Source of the DNA: Cellulomonas wangleii
GTDB lineage: Bacteria; Actinomycetota; Actinomycetes; Actinomycetales; Cellulomonadaceae
Assembly (NCBI RefSeq): GCF_018388445.1
Contig: NZ_CP074405.1
Coordinates: 3,100,001-3,164,000, forward strand
Direction: 5' to 3'
Length of the DNA stretch: 64,000 nt
Under the pieces are notes generated by a model, which worked only from the letters and a program-made list of their open reading frames with translations, searched no databases and had not been told where the DNA came from. The translations under genes and the position numbers were made by a program. Positions 41,986-51,232 of this stretch are shown here, piece by piece (positions within the stretch are counted from its first letter, which is position 1; every line of letters starts with the position of its first letter).

Positions 41986-43021
41986 GCTCCGCACGGCACC
42001 GGCGACGGCCGTCGCGTCCGCCCCGCCGTCCCCCCGCGTCCCGCTGCGCGACACCGCCCGCGGCTACGGCCTGCGCCTGGCGCTCGTCGCGCTGGTCGGC
42101 GTCGTCGCCGCCGTCGGCATCCTCGTCTGGGACAACCCGGCGGACCCCGGGTCGAGCGGGTTCTGGGTGATCGTCCGCAGCCGGCTGACGTCGGTCGGCA
42201 CGATCCTCGTCGTGGCGTTCTGCCAGGGCGTGGCCACCGTCGCCTTCCACTCGGTGACGGACAACCGGATCCTCACCCCCTCGATCCTCGGCTTCGACGC
42301 GCTGTACCGCGTGATCCAGACCGCCCTGGTGTTCCTGTTCGGTGCCGGTGCCCTCGCCGCGACGGACGGCCTGCCCAAGGTCGCCCTGCAGAGCGTGCTC
42401 ATGGTCGCGTTCGCGTCCCTGCTGTACGGGTGGCTGTTCACCGGCAAGCGCGCCGACCTGCACCTGCTGCTGCTCGTCGGCGTCGTGCTGGGGATGGGGT
42501 TCGGCTCGCTGTCGACGTTCATGCAGCGGCTGCTCACGCCGAGCGAGTTCGACATCCTGTCCGCCCGGCTGTTCGGCTCGATCGGCACGTCCTCAGCGTC
42601 CTACCTGCCCTGGGGTGCGCTCGTCTGCGTGGTCGTCGGCACGGTGCTGTGGCGCCGTCGGCACGTGCTCGACGTCGTCGCGCTGGGCCGCGAGACGGCC
42701 ATCAGCCTCGGCGTGCGCCACCAGCGTGAGGTCCGGGTGACGCTCGTGCTCGTCGCGGTGCTCGTGTCGGTGTCCACGTCGCTCGTCGGCCCCATGACGT
42801 TCTTCGGCTTCGTCGCCGCGCTGCTGACCTACCAGGTCGTCGGCACGAGCCGCAGCGCCCGGACGCTGCCGATGGTCGTGGCGATCGCGTCCACCGTGCT
42901 GCTGCTCGCGTACGTGGTGCTGCGGCACGTGTTCTACGCCGCCGGTCTCGTCACCGTCGTCATCGAGCTCGGCGGCGGGCTCGTGTTCCTCGTCTACCTC
43001 CTGCGGAAGGGCCTGCGGTGA
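41978..43021 (+). CDS. FecCD-family siderophore permease 2
   Basis: The 347-residue membrane protein pairs with permease 1. Its family features are TSVGTILVVAFCQGVATVAF, SVTDNRILTPSILGFDALYR and TSLVGPMTFFGFVAALLTYQ, the coupling-helix region. It has the YclO/CeuC pattern in which the usual GxxxQ motif is modified. The GTG start at 41978 overlaps permease 1 by 8 bp, and its end overlaps the ATPase start by 4 bp, so the operon is translationally coupled throughout. Confidence 0.9.
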   Translation: MAELRTAPATAVASAPPSPRVPLRDTARGYGLRLALVALVGVVAAVGILVWDNPADPGSSGFWVIVRSRLTSVGTILVVAFCQGVATVAFHSVTDNRILTPSILGFDALYRVIQTALVFLFGAGALAATDGLPKVALQSVLMVAFASLLYGWLFTGKRADLHLLLLVGVVLGMGFGSLSTFMQRLLTPSEFDILSARLFGSIGTSSASYLPWGALVCVVVGTVLWRRRHVLDVVALGRETAISLGVRHQREVRVTLVLVAVLVSVSTSLVGPMTFFGFVAALLTYQVVGTSRSARTLPMVVAIASTVLLLAYVVLRHVFYAAGLVTVVIELGGGLVFLVYLLRKGLR

Positions 43022-43779
43022 TCACCCTCGTCGACGTCTCCAAGTCCTACGGGGACGTGCACGCGCTCGGTCCCGTCGCGCTCGACATCCCGGCCGGCGG
43101 CGTCACCGCTCTCGTCGGGCCCAACGGCGCAGGCAAGTCCACGATGCTGACGATCGTCGGCCGGCTGCTCGCCGCCGACGCGGGGCGCGTCACCGTCGGC
43201 GGCATGGACGTCGTGACGGCCCGCCCGCGGGACCTCGCCAGGCGCCTGGCGATCCTGCGGCAGGAGAACCACTTCGTCGCCCGGCTCACGGTGCGCCAGC
43301 TCGTCGCGCTCGGCCGCTTCCCGCACTCCCAGGGCCGTCTGACCCGCGACGACGAGTCGGCCGTGGACACGGCGCTCGACTTCCTCGGCCTGGTCGACCT
43401 GCAGCACCGCTACCTCGACGAGCTGTCCGGCGGGCAGCGGCAGCGCGCGTACGTCGCGATGGTGCTGGCGCAGGACACCGAGTACCTGCTGCTCGACGAG
43501 CCGCTGAACAACCTCGACATGCAGCACGCCGTGGCGATGATGGCCCAGCTGCGCCGCGCCGCCGACGAGCTCGGCAAGACCGTCGTGCTCGTCGTGCACG
43601 ACGTGAACTTCGCCGCCGCCTGGGCCGACCGCGTCGTCGCCATGACCGAGGGCCAGGTGCGGTACGTCGGGTCCCCGGCGGAGATCATGACGGCGGAGAT
43701 CCTGTCCGAGGTGTTCGCGACACCGGTGACCGTCGTCGACGGCCCGGGGCACCCGCTGGCGGTGTACTACCGGCCCTGA
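43018..43779 (+). CDS. Siderophore ABC transporter ATP-binding protein
   Basis: The 253-residue FepC/YclP-type ATPase has Walker A VGPNGAGKSTMLTIVGRLL, Q-loop RQENHFVARLTV, signature LSGGQRQRAYVAMVLAQ, Walker B YLLLDEPLNNLDM and switch His VVHDVNFAAAWAD. Use of DEPLNNLDMQHAV is typical of the YclP subgroup. GTG 43018 overlaps the upstream stop (GTGA). It is the last gene of the iron operon. Energy from ATP hydrolysis drives siderophore import. Confidence 0.94.
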   Translation: MITLVDVSKSYGDVHALGPVALDIPAGGVTALVGPNGAGKSTMLTIVGRLLAADAGRVTVGGMDVVTARPRDLARRLAILRQENHFVARLTVRQLVALGRFPHSQGRLTRDDESAVDTALDFLGLVDLQHRYLDELSGGQRQRAYVAMVLAQDTEYLLLDEPLNNLDMQHAVAMMAQLRRAADELGKTVVLVVHDVNFAAAWADRVVAMTEGQVRYVGSPAEIMTAEILSEVFATPVTVVDGPGHPLAVYYRP

Positions 43780-43905
43780 GCGGCGCCGTGTGGCGGGGGT
43801 CGCACCACCGACCTAGGCTCGCCGCGACGGGCCTCGCGGCCGGGACACATCCGCCACGGGCCCGCGGCGCACGAGCCGGTGCGTCGGGGCGGACGGGGGA
43901 CCGCG

Positions 43906-44859
43906 ATGAGAGCAGCCGTGGTGCCGGCACCGGAGGAGGCCCCCCGGTACGGCGAGTTCCCGGACCCGCAGGCGGGCCCCGACGACGTGCTGCTGGACCT
44001 CGTCGCCGCTGCCGTGCACCCGCTGGTGCGCTCCCGCGCCCGCGGGACGCACTACAGCAGCGGGCAGCGGTACCCGATGGTCCCCGGCATGGACGGCGTG
44101 GGCCGGACCCGCGAGGGTGCGCTCGTCTACGCCGGTGAGGTGCACGAGCCGTGGGGCACGTTCGCCGACCGGTTCGCCGCACCGCGCACCCGGACCGTCC
44201 CCCTGCCCGACGGCATCGACCCGGTGGCCGTCGCCGCGAGCATGAACCCGGGGATGTCGTCGTGGATGCCGATCACCGAGCACCTCGCCGGCGGTGGGGC
44301 CCTCGGCACCGTCCTGGTGCTCGGTGCGACGGGCACGGCCGGCGGCCTGGCGGTGCAGAACTCCCGCCGGCTGGGCGCCGGGCGGGTCGTGGGGGCGGGC
44401 CGCGGTGCCGACGCGCTCGTCCGCGTGCTGGCCCTCGGCGCCGAGCCGGTCGAGCTCACGGGTGACGCCGACGCCGACGTGCAGAGCCTCGCGGCGGCGC
44501 TCGACGGCGAGGCACCCGCCCTCGTCCTGGACTACCTGTGGGGCGCACCAGCGGAGGTCGCGTTCCGCGCGCTGGCGGCCGGCCCGGCCGGTGACGGCAC
44601 GCTGTACGTCGAGGTCGGCGCCGTCGCCGGCCCGACGGCGGCCATGCCCGCCGCGCTGCTGCGCAGCCGCCGGTTCCGGGTGCGCGGCAGCGGCATCGGC
44701 TCGGTCGACATGAGCCGCTACCGCGACGAGGCCGTCGCCTACCTGGGGCGGATCGCGTCGGGCGCCGTGGTGGTCCCGACGGTGACGTTCCCCCTCGAGC
44801 GCGTCGCGGACGCGTGGCAGGCGACGCACGGCCCGCGCGCCGTCGTGACGCCCGTCTGA
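43906..44859 (+). CDS. Zinc-independent MDR (quinone oxidoreductase-like) dehydrogenase
   Basis: The 317-residue protein has a GroES-like N half (AVHPLVRSRARGTHYSSG, YPMVPGMDGVGRT) and a Rossmann half with VLVLGATGTAGGLAVQNSRRL. The zinc-ligand Cys and His-Glu pairs of alcohol dehydrogenases are absent, as in quinone oxidoreductases and enoyl reductases. It should transfer hydride from NADPH to a quinone or enone. A TetR gene with an inverted repeat upstream follows on the same strand and may be its regulator. Confidence 0.85.
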   Translation: MRAAVVPAPEEAPRYGEFPDPQAGPDDVLLDLVAAAVHPLVRSRARGTHYSSGQRYPMVPGMDGVGRTREGALVYAGEVHEPWGTFADRFAAPRTRTVPLPDGIDPVAVAASMNPGMSSWMPITEHLAGGGALGTVLVLGATGTAGGLAVQNSRRLGAGRVVGAGRGADALVRVLALGAEPVELTGDADADVQSLAAALDGEAPALVLDYLWGAPAEVAFRALAAGPAGDGTLYVEVGAVAGPTAAMPAALLRSRRFRVRGSGIGSVDMSRYRDEAVAYLGRIASGAVVVPTVTFPLERVADAWQATHGPRAVVTPV

Positions 44860-44901
44860 CGACCGCTCGTCCGCAGCGCGGTCGTCCGACGTCGGAGCCG
44901 T

Positions 44902-44938
44902 GCCTACAGGGCATAGGCTGCATCCTGTGACGTATAGC
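44902..44938 (+). promoter_or_regulatory. Operator-like inverted repeat and -10 upstream of the TetR gene
   Basis: GCCTA-N7-TAGGC (44902-44918) is an inverted repeat, followed by TATAGC (44933-44938), a likely -10 ending 11 bases before the ATG at 44950. This suits self-regulation of the TetR gene. Confidence 0.5.
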
Positions 44939-44949
44939 GAGACGCCTTG

Positions 44950-45519
44950 ATGGCAGGCCGCGCGGGCCTGACTGTGCCGGCCCTGACGACCGCCGCGGCC
45001 GAGCTGGCCGACGAGGTGGGCTTCGACCAGGTGACGGTCTCGGCGCTCGCCCGCCGCGTCGGCGTGCAGCCCGCGAGCCTGTACGCGCACCTGCGCGGCA
45101 CCGACGACCTGCGCACCCGGATCGCCGTGCGCGCGCTGGAGGAGATCGGCGACCGGCTGTCCGTCGCCCTGGCCGGGCGGGCGCGGCGCGAGGCGCTGCA
45201 GGCCCTCGTCGACGTCATGCGGGACTACGCCCGGGAGCACCCCGGCCGCTGGGCCGCCACCCAGGTGCGCGTCGACGTGACGCGGGCCGGCGCCGCGGGC
45301 GCCCGCGTCTCCGCACTGACCGCCGGCGTGCTGCGCGGGTACGACCTGCCCGACGCCGAGGTCCCGCACGCCGTGCGGTTCGTCGGCAGCACCGTCAACG
45401 GCTTCCTGCACCTGCAGGCGATCGGCGGGTTCGACCACTCCGCGCCGGACGCCCAGCAGTCGTGGGCGCGCACGACCGACGCCCTCGACGCGGCTCTGCG
45501 CGCGTGGCCGACCGCCTGA
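44950..45519 (+). CDS. TetR-family regulator with WHG-like C-terminal domain
   Basis: The 189-residue protein has the TetR helix-turn-helix (VTVSALARRVGVQPASLYAH, LRGTDDLRTRIAVRALEEIG). A helical C-terminal domain includes REHPGRWAATQVRVD and FVGSTVNGFLHLQAIGGF, resembling the TetR_C_33/WHG type. It lies between a quinone-oxidoreductase-like gene and an SGNH esterase gene, all on one strand, and may control either. The ATG at 44950 directly follows a possible TTG start. Confidence 0.87.
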   Translation: MAGRAGLTVPALTTAAAELADEVGFDQVTVSALARRVGVQPASLYAHLRGTDDLRTRIAVRALEEIGDRLSVALAGRARREALQALVDVMRDYAREHPGRWAATQVRVDVTRAGAAGARVSALTAGVLRGYDLPDAEVPHAVRFVGSTVNGFLHLQAIGGFDHSAPDAQQSWARTTDALDAALRAWPTA

Positions 45520-45550
45520 ACCGCACACCGACACCGCGAGAGACGACGAG

Positions 45551-46726
45551 ATGATGACCTCCCTCACCCCGACCCCCCTGACCGACGACCTCGTCCACGG
45601 CGCCCTGGAGCTCGAGCGGACGCCCCGCGGCGTGCAGCCCCACCGGCTGCCCGCCTGGGTGCGGCGCCAGCTGCCCGACCCGCAGCTGCTCATGGCCGAG
45701 GCACAGCCGTCCGGCGTGCGCCTGGTCCTGCGCACCCGCGCGACGGTCGTCGAGCTCGACGCCCACCCCACCCGCCTGGCGTACGTGGGCGGCCCGGCCC
45801 GCCCGGCCGGCGTCTACGAGCTGCTGGTCGACGGCGAGGTCGTCGCCGGCGCGACGGTGGACGGCGGCGACCTCCTGCTGATCGACCCGGTCACCGGCGG
45901 CCGCGAGGTCCGCCCCGGCGAGCCGGGGACGGTCGCCTTCACCGGGCTGCCCGACCGCGACAAGACCGTCGAGCTGTGGCTGCCGCACAACGAGCTCGCG
46001 ACCCTCGTCGCGCTGCGCACCGACGCACCGGTGCACCCGGTGCCGACCGGTGACCGCCCGGTGTGGCTGCACCACGGCTCGTCGATCAGCCACGGGTCCA
46101 ACGCGACCACCCCCACCGGCACGTGGCCCGCGCTGGCGGCACGGGCGGCCGGGGTGGACCTGGTCAACCTCGGGTTCGGCGGCAGCGCGCTGCTGGACCC
46201 CCAGACCGCACGGACGATGCGCGACACCCCCGCCGACCTGATCTCGGTCAAGATGGGCATCAACATCGTCAACGGCGACACCATGCGGCTGCGGACGTTC
46301 ACCGCCGCGGTCCACGGGTTCCTCGACACGATCCGTGACGGCCACCCCGAGACCCCGCTGCTGGTGGTCTCCCCGGTCCTGTGCCCCATCCACGAGGACA
46401 CCCCCGGGCCGGGCGCCTTCGACCCGAGCACGTTCGGGTCCGGGACGGTGCGGTTCGTCGCCACCGGCGACCCGGCCGAGGTCCCGGCGGGGCGGCTGAC
46501 CCTCACGGTGGTCCGGGACGAGCTGAGCCGCATCGTCGCCCAGCGTCGGCAGGACGACCCGCACCTGGCCTACCTGGACGGTCGCGAGCTGTACGGGACG
46601 CCGGACGCGGCGGCCCACCCGCTGCCCGACGCGCTGCACCCCGACGCCGCGACGCACCGGGTCGTCGGGGAGCGGTTCGCCCGCCTCGCGTTCGGCCCGG
46701 GTGGTGTGCTCGCGTCGTCGCGCTGA
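45551..46726 (+). CDS. SGNH/GDSL-family hydrolase with N-terminal beta domain
   Basis: The 391-residue protein has an N-terminal jelly-roll-like domain (about 50-150) as in CE2-like esterases. The SGNH domain starts at VWLHHGSSISHGSNA, with the nucleophile Ser178 in G-S-S-I-S-H-G. Block II is NLGFGGSALLD, the conserved Asn-type block reads VKMGINIVNGD, and the catalytic Asp-His pair is in LPDALHPDAATH. It has no signal peptide, so it probably acts in the cytoplasm on an acetylated sugar or ester. A strong terminator follows. Confidence 0.85.
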   Translation: MMTSLTPTPLTDDLVHGALELERTPRGVQPHRLPAWVRRQLPDPQLLMAEAQPSGVRLVLRTRATVVELDAHPTRLAYVGGPARPAGVYELLVDGEVVAGATVDGGDLLLIDPVTGGREVRPGEPGTVAFTGLPDRDKTVELWLPHNELATLVALRTDAPVHPVPTGDRPVWLHHGSSISHGSNATTPTGTWPALAARAAGVDLVNLGFGGSALLDPQTARTMRDTPADLISVKMGINIVNGDTMRLRTFTAAVHGFLDTIRDGHPETPLLVVSPVLCPIHEDTPGPGAFDPSTFGSGTVRFVATGDPAEVPAGRLTLTVVRDELSRIVAQRRQDDPHLAYLDGRELYGTPDAAAHPLPDALHPDAATHRVVGERFARLAFGPGGVLASSR

Positions 46727-46760
46727 GACCGGCGCCCTCAGCCCCGCGGGCCGAGGAGCC

Positions 46761-46796
46761 GCGCCCTGGCCCGTCACACGTGACGGGCCAGGGCGC
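46761..46796. terminator. Perfect 16-bp bidirectional terminator
   Basis: GCGCCCTGGCCCGTCA (46761-46776) and TGACGGGCCAGGGCGC (46781-46796) pair fully around a CACG loop. It lies between the converging SGNH gene (ends 46726) and the minus-strand gene ending at 46803, so it can serve both. Confidence 0.8.
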
Positions 46797-46802
46797 CGCG
46801 CC

Positions 46803-47537
46803 TCACGCGGTCGAGCGGTTCGAGCGGGCGAAGTGCACGTCGATGCACGGCGCGAGCACGACCTCGGTGCTCCCGTCTGCTCGCGTCGCGCCCGTGGCGT
46901 ACCCCCAACGGTGGGCGGCATCGAGATCGCCACGGACGATGACCGTCGAGGTCTCGACGTCCCACCGGACATCGAGACCCAGCGCGATGAGCACCGGCAC
47001 GTCCCCGGGATCGGCCTGCCGGAGGTCGGCGTCGACCCACTCGGCGACGAGGTCGGCGCGCGTCGCGTACGACAGGGGGTCGACCGTCTCAGCCTCGGCC
47101 GGATCGCGCTGCTCGCGGTCCAGGCGAGCCACCTCGTCGAACAGCGCGAGAACCGGCCCCACCGAGATGTCCGGAGGATCGCCGAACCCCTCCGTCTGGG
47201 CCGCCAGCAGGCTCGCCTGGTAGCCCAGCTCGTGGCGCAGCGCGACCATCGCGCGCCAGGCGTCGTCGGACGCCGCGGCGTCCTCCGCGCCCATGAAGCC
47301 CGCCTGCTCCCGCCATGCGCGGCGTGCCGACACGCCCGCCGTGGCGCGTGCCCGGAGCCCCCGGGCCGCGGCGGGGTCGGCCGTCTCGAGCTCCGCTGCG
47401 AGCATCCGCTGCCCCTCGGGCGTGGCGTCGTACTCGGTCTGCGCGCGCAGTGCTGCCTGGTACTCGGGCGACATGGCCGCCTCGTACCTGCGCTGCGCCT
47501 GCTCGTACCTACGCTTCTCCTCGGCGTCCGCGCTCAT
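46803..47537 (-). CDS. Uncharacterised protein, second gene of a two-gene cassette
   Basis: I do not recognise this 244-residue soluble protein. Residues 1-100 are strongly helical and charged (EEKRRYEQAQRRYEAAMSPE) and probably coiled-coil. The C-terminal third has alternating strands ending TEVVLAPCIDVHFARSNR. There is no signal peptide or membrane segment. Its ATG overlaps the stop of the upstream membrane protein gene (47534-47537), so the two are co-translated and likely work together. Confidence 0.65.
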   Translation of the reverse strand: MSADAEEKRRYEQAQRRYEAAMSPEYQAALRAQTEYDATPEGQRMLAAELETADPAAARGLRARATAGVSARRAWREQAGFMGAEDAAASDDAWRAMVALRHELGYQASLLAAQTEGFGDPPDISVGPVLALFDEVARLDREQRDPAEAETVDPLSYATRADLVAEWVDADLRQADPGDVPVLIALGLDVRWDVETSTVIVRGDLDAAHRWGYATGATRADGSTEVVLAPCIDVHFARSNRSTA

Positions 47538-48991
47538 CGGGACCGCCGCCTTCCGGCCACGACACCGAACCCGAGGAGCAGCCCTGCGGCGATGCCGACC
47601 ACGGTGGCGACCACCGCGTCGGGCATCGAGTCGAGCAAGGACCCGCTGGCCGGGCCGGGCAACGAGGCGAACGCCGCGAACAGCCCGACCAGCGTCGCCA
47701 CCGCCGCGACCCCTCCGAGCACCGTGAACCTGTCGTCCCACATCTCCCGCCGCGACTCGAGCCGCTTCTCCAGCTCCGCACCGGCCGCGTCGACGAGACG
47801 CGGCAGCGCATCGACCAGCTCACGGTCGGCGTCCGCGATGTCCCCGTCCAGCCGCTTCGTCAGCAGCGCCGGGTTCGACCAGGTCTCGAACTGCTCCGGG
47901 CTTGCCATGAGCGCGCCGAGCTCGCGCCGGAGCAGCAACTCACGGACGGTCGCGACCGTGGCGAGCTTCTCCGACACCTCGGACGACGCGTCGACGACCG
48001 TGGCGTGCACGGCCCCGAACGCGCGGTGCACCCGTGCCCTGTCCGCCACGAGCGGGACCGTCAGACCCACCATCGCCGCCATGCGGGCTCCTTCGTAGTC
48101 GTGGAACACGGACGTCGACTCCAGGTCGACCAGCACGGCACGCGCGTCGTCCCTGACGAGGCTGGAAGCCCCGGGCCGGACCGGCTCGCCGGCCATCGCG
48201 AAGCGCGACCACGTGTGGGGCCAGCCCGAGTCCTGCGACACCTCGACCGCGTCCTCGTCCTCGCCGGACTCGAGGACGTCCACGGCACCACCCGCATCGG
48301 GCGCGATGACGACGAGCAGCGCCTCCGTCACGGGCACACCGCGCACGTGGCGCACGGACCGTGCGACGAGGTCGACGAGCGCGGGGGGAGCGACCTTCCG
48401 CCTCCCGATTCCGAACGACGCCCACGGCGAGCGAGATGGGCGGACGTCGAACAAGGTCCACAGGTCGTCGTGCGCGGTCAGCCCGGTGCCCTGCAGCAGC
48501 CCGGTCAGCGCGAGCGCCACGTCGCGGTCGATCGCCGGGCCGCTCACCAGCGGGGCGACCCGGTCAGGGCGCCTGTCGAGGCGCTCGACCGTCAGGACCG
48601 GCCCGGCACCCGTCTCCCAGAGGGTCAGGCAGACCGCCGGGCGCACGCGCCAGCCGCGATCCGTGCCGGCATCGTGCTGGTCGGCCGTGCCGACCGACAC
48701 ACCGAACCGCACCTCGCCACCGCCGAGCTCGATCACGCGACGCCCGACCGCGCGTGCCGCGCCGGCGCCTGAGCCTGTCACCCGCGAGAAGTCCGCGCCG
48801 GGGCCGGCGGTGAAGAGCTCGTCGTAGGGAGCACCCTCGTCGAACGACACGTCGGTCCGCGGTAGTCCGCAACCCGGCGCGAGCGGGAGGACGAGGGCGC
48901 ACAGCACCCCGTCGAGTCCGTGGGAGTGCGCGCGCGGCGCCTCCCGGGTCAGCTCCACCGGGCGGCTGCGATACGGATTGATCGCCCTCAC
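47534..48991 (-). CDS. Uncharacterised CorA-shaped membrane protein, first gene of the cassette
   Basis: The 485-residue protein has a large soluble N-terminal part (1-410) with a helical, charged section (350-415: LVDAAGAELEKRLESRREMW). It ends in two closely spaced membrane helices (about 418-440 and 456-478) and a basic RRRSR tail. This is the topology of CorA-type cation channels, but the GMN motif between the helices is absent, so no ion-channel function can be claimed. A patatin or kinase motif is not seen. It starts at GTG 48991 and overlaps the second gene by 4 bp. Confidence 0.6.
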   Translation of the reverse strand: MRAINPYRSRPVELTREAPRAHSHGLDGVLCALVLPLAPGCGLPRTDVSFDEGAPYDELFTAGPGADFSRVTGSGAGAARAVGRRVIELGGGEVRFGVSVGTADQHDAGTDRGWRVRPAVCLTLWETGAGPVLTVERLDRRPDRVAPLVSGPAIDRDVALALTGLLQGTGLTAHDDLWTLFDVRPSRSPWASFGIGRRKVAPPALVDLVARSVRHVRGVPVTEALLVVIAPDAGGAVDVLESGEDEDAVEVSQDSGWPHTWSRFAMAGEPVRPGASSLVRDDARAVLVDLESTSVFHDYEGARMAAMVGLTVPLVADRARVHRAFGAVHATVVDASSEVSEKLATVATVRELLLRRELGALMASPEQFETWSNPALLTKRLDGDIADADRELVDALPRLVDAAGAELEKRLESRREMWDDRFTVLGGVAAVATLVGLFAAFASLPGPASGSLLDSMPDAVVATVVGIAAGLLLGFGVVAGRRRSR

Positions 48992-49248
48992 GAGGCCTCG
49001 GCCTCCGAGCCCGTGCTGCGGGCCTCAGGCCGCGAGCTCGGCGGCGCTCCTTCGACTTCTGTGATGAGCACGTACGACATCCCTTCTCGCCGTCAAGGTG
49101 ACGGCGCCCGGCCCATCGGGCGCACAGGCCACGATCTGAGCCGAATCCGACGGGAGAGAACGCGTGCAGGTCGACGACGCCCGGCACCACCACGTGCGGG
49201 TGACCGCTTACCGCGAGACGCGGCCAGTGGTTCCCCGAGCGGCTGACG

Positions 49249-49256
49249 AAACGTTT
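49249..49256. promoter_or_regulatory. AAACGTTT palindrome upstream of the GH62 gene
   Basis: GAAACGTTTAG contains the perfect 8-bp palindrome AAACGTTT, the core of many LacI-family operators. It stands out in G+C-rich DNA within the 418-bp gene-free stretch 48992-49409. Confidence 0.4.
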
Positions 49257-49300
49257 AGGACACCCCCGCACCCCTTCAGCCCCCCGGCCCGGCGTGGCAA

Positions 49301-49369
49301 TGTGAAGGTTCACAATCGCCACCGCAGCGCCGGGCGACGACGAGGCCGACCCGGTGCTGTGACGTCACA
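49301..49369. promoter_or_regulatory. Pair of TGTGA/TCACA palindromes upstream of the GH62 gene
   Basis: TGTGAA-GG-TTCACA (49301-49314) and TGTGACGTCACA (49358-49369) are both perfect palindromes sharing TGTGA and TCACA half-sites, with centres about 56 bp apart. They lie 41-109 bp before the secreted arabinofuranosidase gene. CRP/GlxR sites use the same half-sites but with a 6-bp spacer, so the regulator is open. Confidence 0.55.
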
Positions 49370-49409
49370 ACAGTCCCCCGCTCGATCCCGTGACTCGAAG
49401 GAGAGCAGC

Positions 49410-50969
49410 ATGAGACCAGCACGTGCACCCGGGGCCGTGGCCCCCGTGCAAGGAGCGCGACGCCGGCTGGCGTCCGTGCTCGCAGCGGCGGCCTTGGCGG
49501 TCACCGCCGGTGGGCTCGCGGTCGTCACCGCCCCCGCGGCGTCCGCGGCGACGGTCGACACGAACGCGTCGTACGTGCTGATCAACCGCGGCAGCGGCAA
49601 GGCGCTCGACGTCTACAACCTGTCGACGGCCGACGGCGCCCGCATCACCCAGTGGACCCGCAACGACGGCTCGCAGCAGCAGTGGCAGTTCGTCGACGCC
49701 GGCAACGGCACCTACCGGATCAAGTCCCGCCTGTCCGGCAAGGTCCTCGACGTCCACAACTGGTCCACCGCCAACGGCGGCGCGATCGTGCAGTACACCG
49801 ACCGCAACCAGGCCAACCAGCAGTTCCGGCTGCAGGACGTGGCCGGCGGCTACGTGACGCTCATCAGCCAGCACTCCGGGCTGGCCGTCGAGGTCCAGGG
49901 CGCCTCGACCGCCGACGGCGCGAACATCGTGCAGTACTCCAGCTGGGGCGGCACCAACCAGCAGTGGCAGCTCGTGCAGCTCGGGGGCGGCGGCAACCCG
50001 GCACCGAACCCGACGACGCCCGCGCCCACCGCCAACCCGACGACCCCGCCGCCGAGCGGTGGCACCTGCAACCTGCCGTCGTCGTACCGCTGGCGTGACT
50101 CCGGCGTCCTCGCGCAGCCGCGCTCCGGCTGGGTGTCGCTGAAGGACTTCACGGTCGCGCCGGTCAACGGCCAGCAGCTCGTGTACGCCACGACGAACAC
50201 CGGCACCGCGTGGCAGTCGACCGCGTTCGCCCCGTTCTCGAGCTGGTCGCAGATGGCCTCGGCGCAGCAGCGGACGATGCCGTTCACGGCCGTCGCGCCG
50301 TCGCTGTTCTACTTCGCGCCCAAGAACGTCTGGGTGCTGGCCTACCAGTGGGGCGGCCCGGCGTTCTCCTACCGGACGTCGACCAACCCGACCGACCCGA
50401 ACAGCTGGGGCGCGCACCAGACGCTCTTCACCGGGTCGATCTCCGACTCGGGGACCGGTCCGATCGACCAGGCGCTCATCGGTGACGACAGGAACATGTA
50501 CCTGTTCTTCGCCGGCGACAACGGCCGCATCTACCGGGCCAGCATGCCGATCGGGAACTTCCCGGGATCGTTCGGGTCCAACTACACGACGATCATGACC
50601 GACACCCAGGCCAACCTGTTCGAGGCCGTGCAGGTCTACAAGCTCGCCGGCCAGCAGCGGTACCTCATGATCGTCGAGGCCATGGGGTCGCAGGGCCGGT
50701 ACTTCCGGTCCTTCACGGCCACCAGCCTGGACGGGCAGTGGACCCCGCAGGCCGCCACCGAGTCGAACCCGTTCGCGGGCAAGGCCAACAGCGGCGCGAC
50801 GTGGACGAACGACATCAGCCACGGGGAGCTGCTGCGCACCAGCGCGGACCAGACCATGACGGTCGACCCGTGCAACCTGCAGCTGCTCTACCAGGGCCGC
50901 AGCCCCAGCTCCGGTGGCGACTACGGCGCCCTGCCGTACCGCCCGGGCCTGCTGACCCTGCAGCGGTGA
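49410..50969 (+). CDS. Secreted GH62 alpha-L-arabinofuranosidase with N-terminal CBM13
   Basis: The 519-residue product has a signal peptide cut after ASA (about residue 46) and a ricin-type beta-trefoil CBM13 at 50-188. The trefoil has three QxW-type repeats (QQQWQF, NQQFRL, NQQWQL), each preceded by LDV or VEV. A Pro/Thr linker follows, then the GH62 domain from about 217. The GH62 domain shows [31 protein letters not shown] and [10 protein letters not shown], which carry the conserved Asp and Glu residues. GH62 enzymes remove arabinose from arabinoxylan. The AAGGAG site sets ATG 49410. Three candidate operators lie upstream. Confidence 0.94.
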   Translation: MRPARAPGAVAPVQGARRRLASVLAAAALAVTAGGLAVVTAPAASAATVDTNASYVLINRGSGKALDVYNLSTADGARITQWTRNDGSQQQWQFVDAGNGTYRIKSRLSGKVLDVHNWSTANGGAIVQYTDRNQANQQFRLQDVAGGYVTLISQHSGLAVEVQGASTADGANIVQYSSWGGTNQQWQLVQLGGGGNPAPNPTTPAPTANPTTPPPSGGTCNLPSSYRWRDSGVLAQPRSGWVSLKDFTVAPVNGQQLVYATTNTGTAWQSTAFAPFSSWSQMASAQQRTMPFTAVAPSLFYFAPKNVWVLAYQWGGPAFSYRTSTNPTDPNSWGAHQTLFTGSISDSGTGPIDQALIGDDRNMYLFFAGDNGRIYRASMPIGNFPGSFGSNYTTIMTDTQANLFEAVQVYKLAGQQRYLMIVEAMGSQGRYFRSFTATSLDGQWTPQAATESNPFAGKANSGATWTNDISHGELLRTSADQTMTVDPCNLQLLYQGRSPSSGGDYGALPYRPGLLTLQR

Positions 50970-50994
50970 CCAGCCCGGCCTGATCCACCCCGAC

Positions 50995-51037
50995 GCGCCC
51001 CTGCGGCCCGCTCCTCGGAAGCGGACCGCAGGGGCGC
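50995..51037 (+). terminator. Terminator after the GH62 gene
   Basis: A 17-bp stem (50995-51011 with 51021-51037, core GCGCCCCTGCGG/CCGCAGGGGCGC) has one mismatch and a 9-nt loop. It begins 26 bp after the stop. Confidence 0.7.
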
Positions 51038-51232
51038 TCCGTCGTCCAGCTCGGCGAGCTCGTGCCCGAGCTCACGGGCCGTGGGGCGTCGTGCTGGGTG
51101 CGGCGGCGGTTCCCCGTTGAGCGAACACGCTGGGGGATGGCCCCGCGATGGGCGATGGTTCAGGTGAGCAGAACCTGCGGCCTCCGTCATCCGGACGTGC
51201 GCCGCAGGCCCCGCGAGACGAGGAGACCGGCC

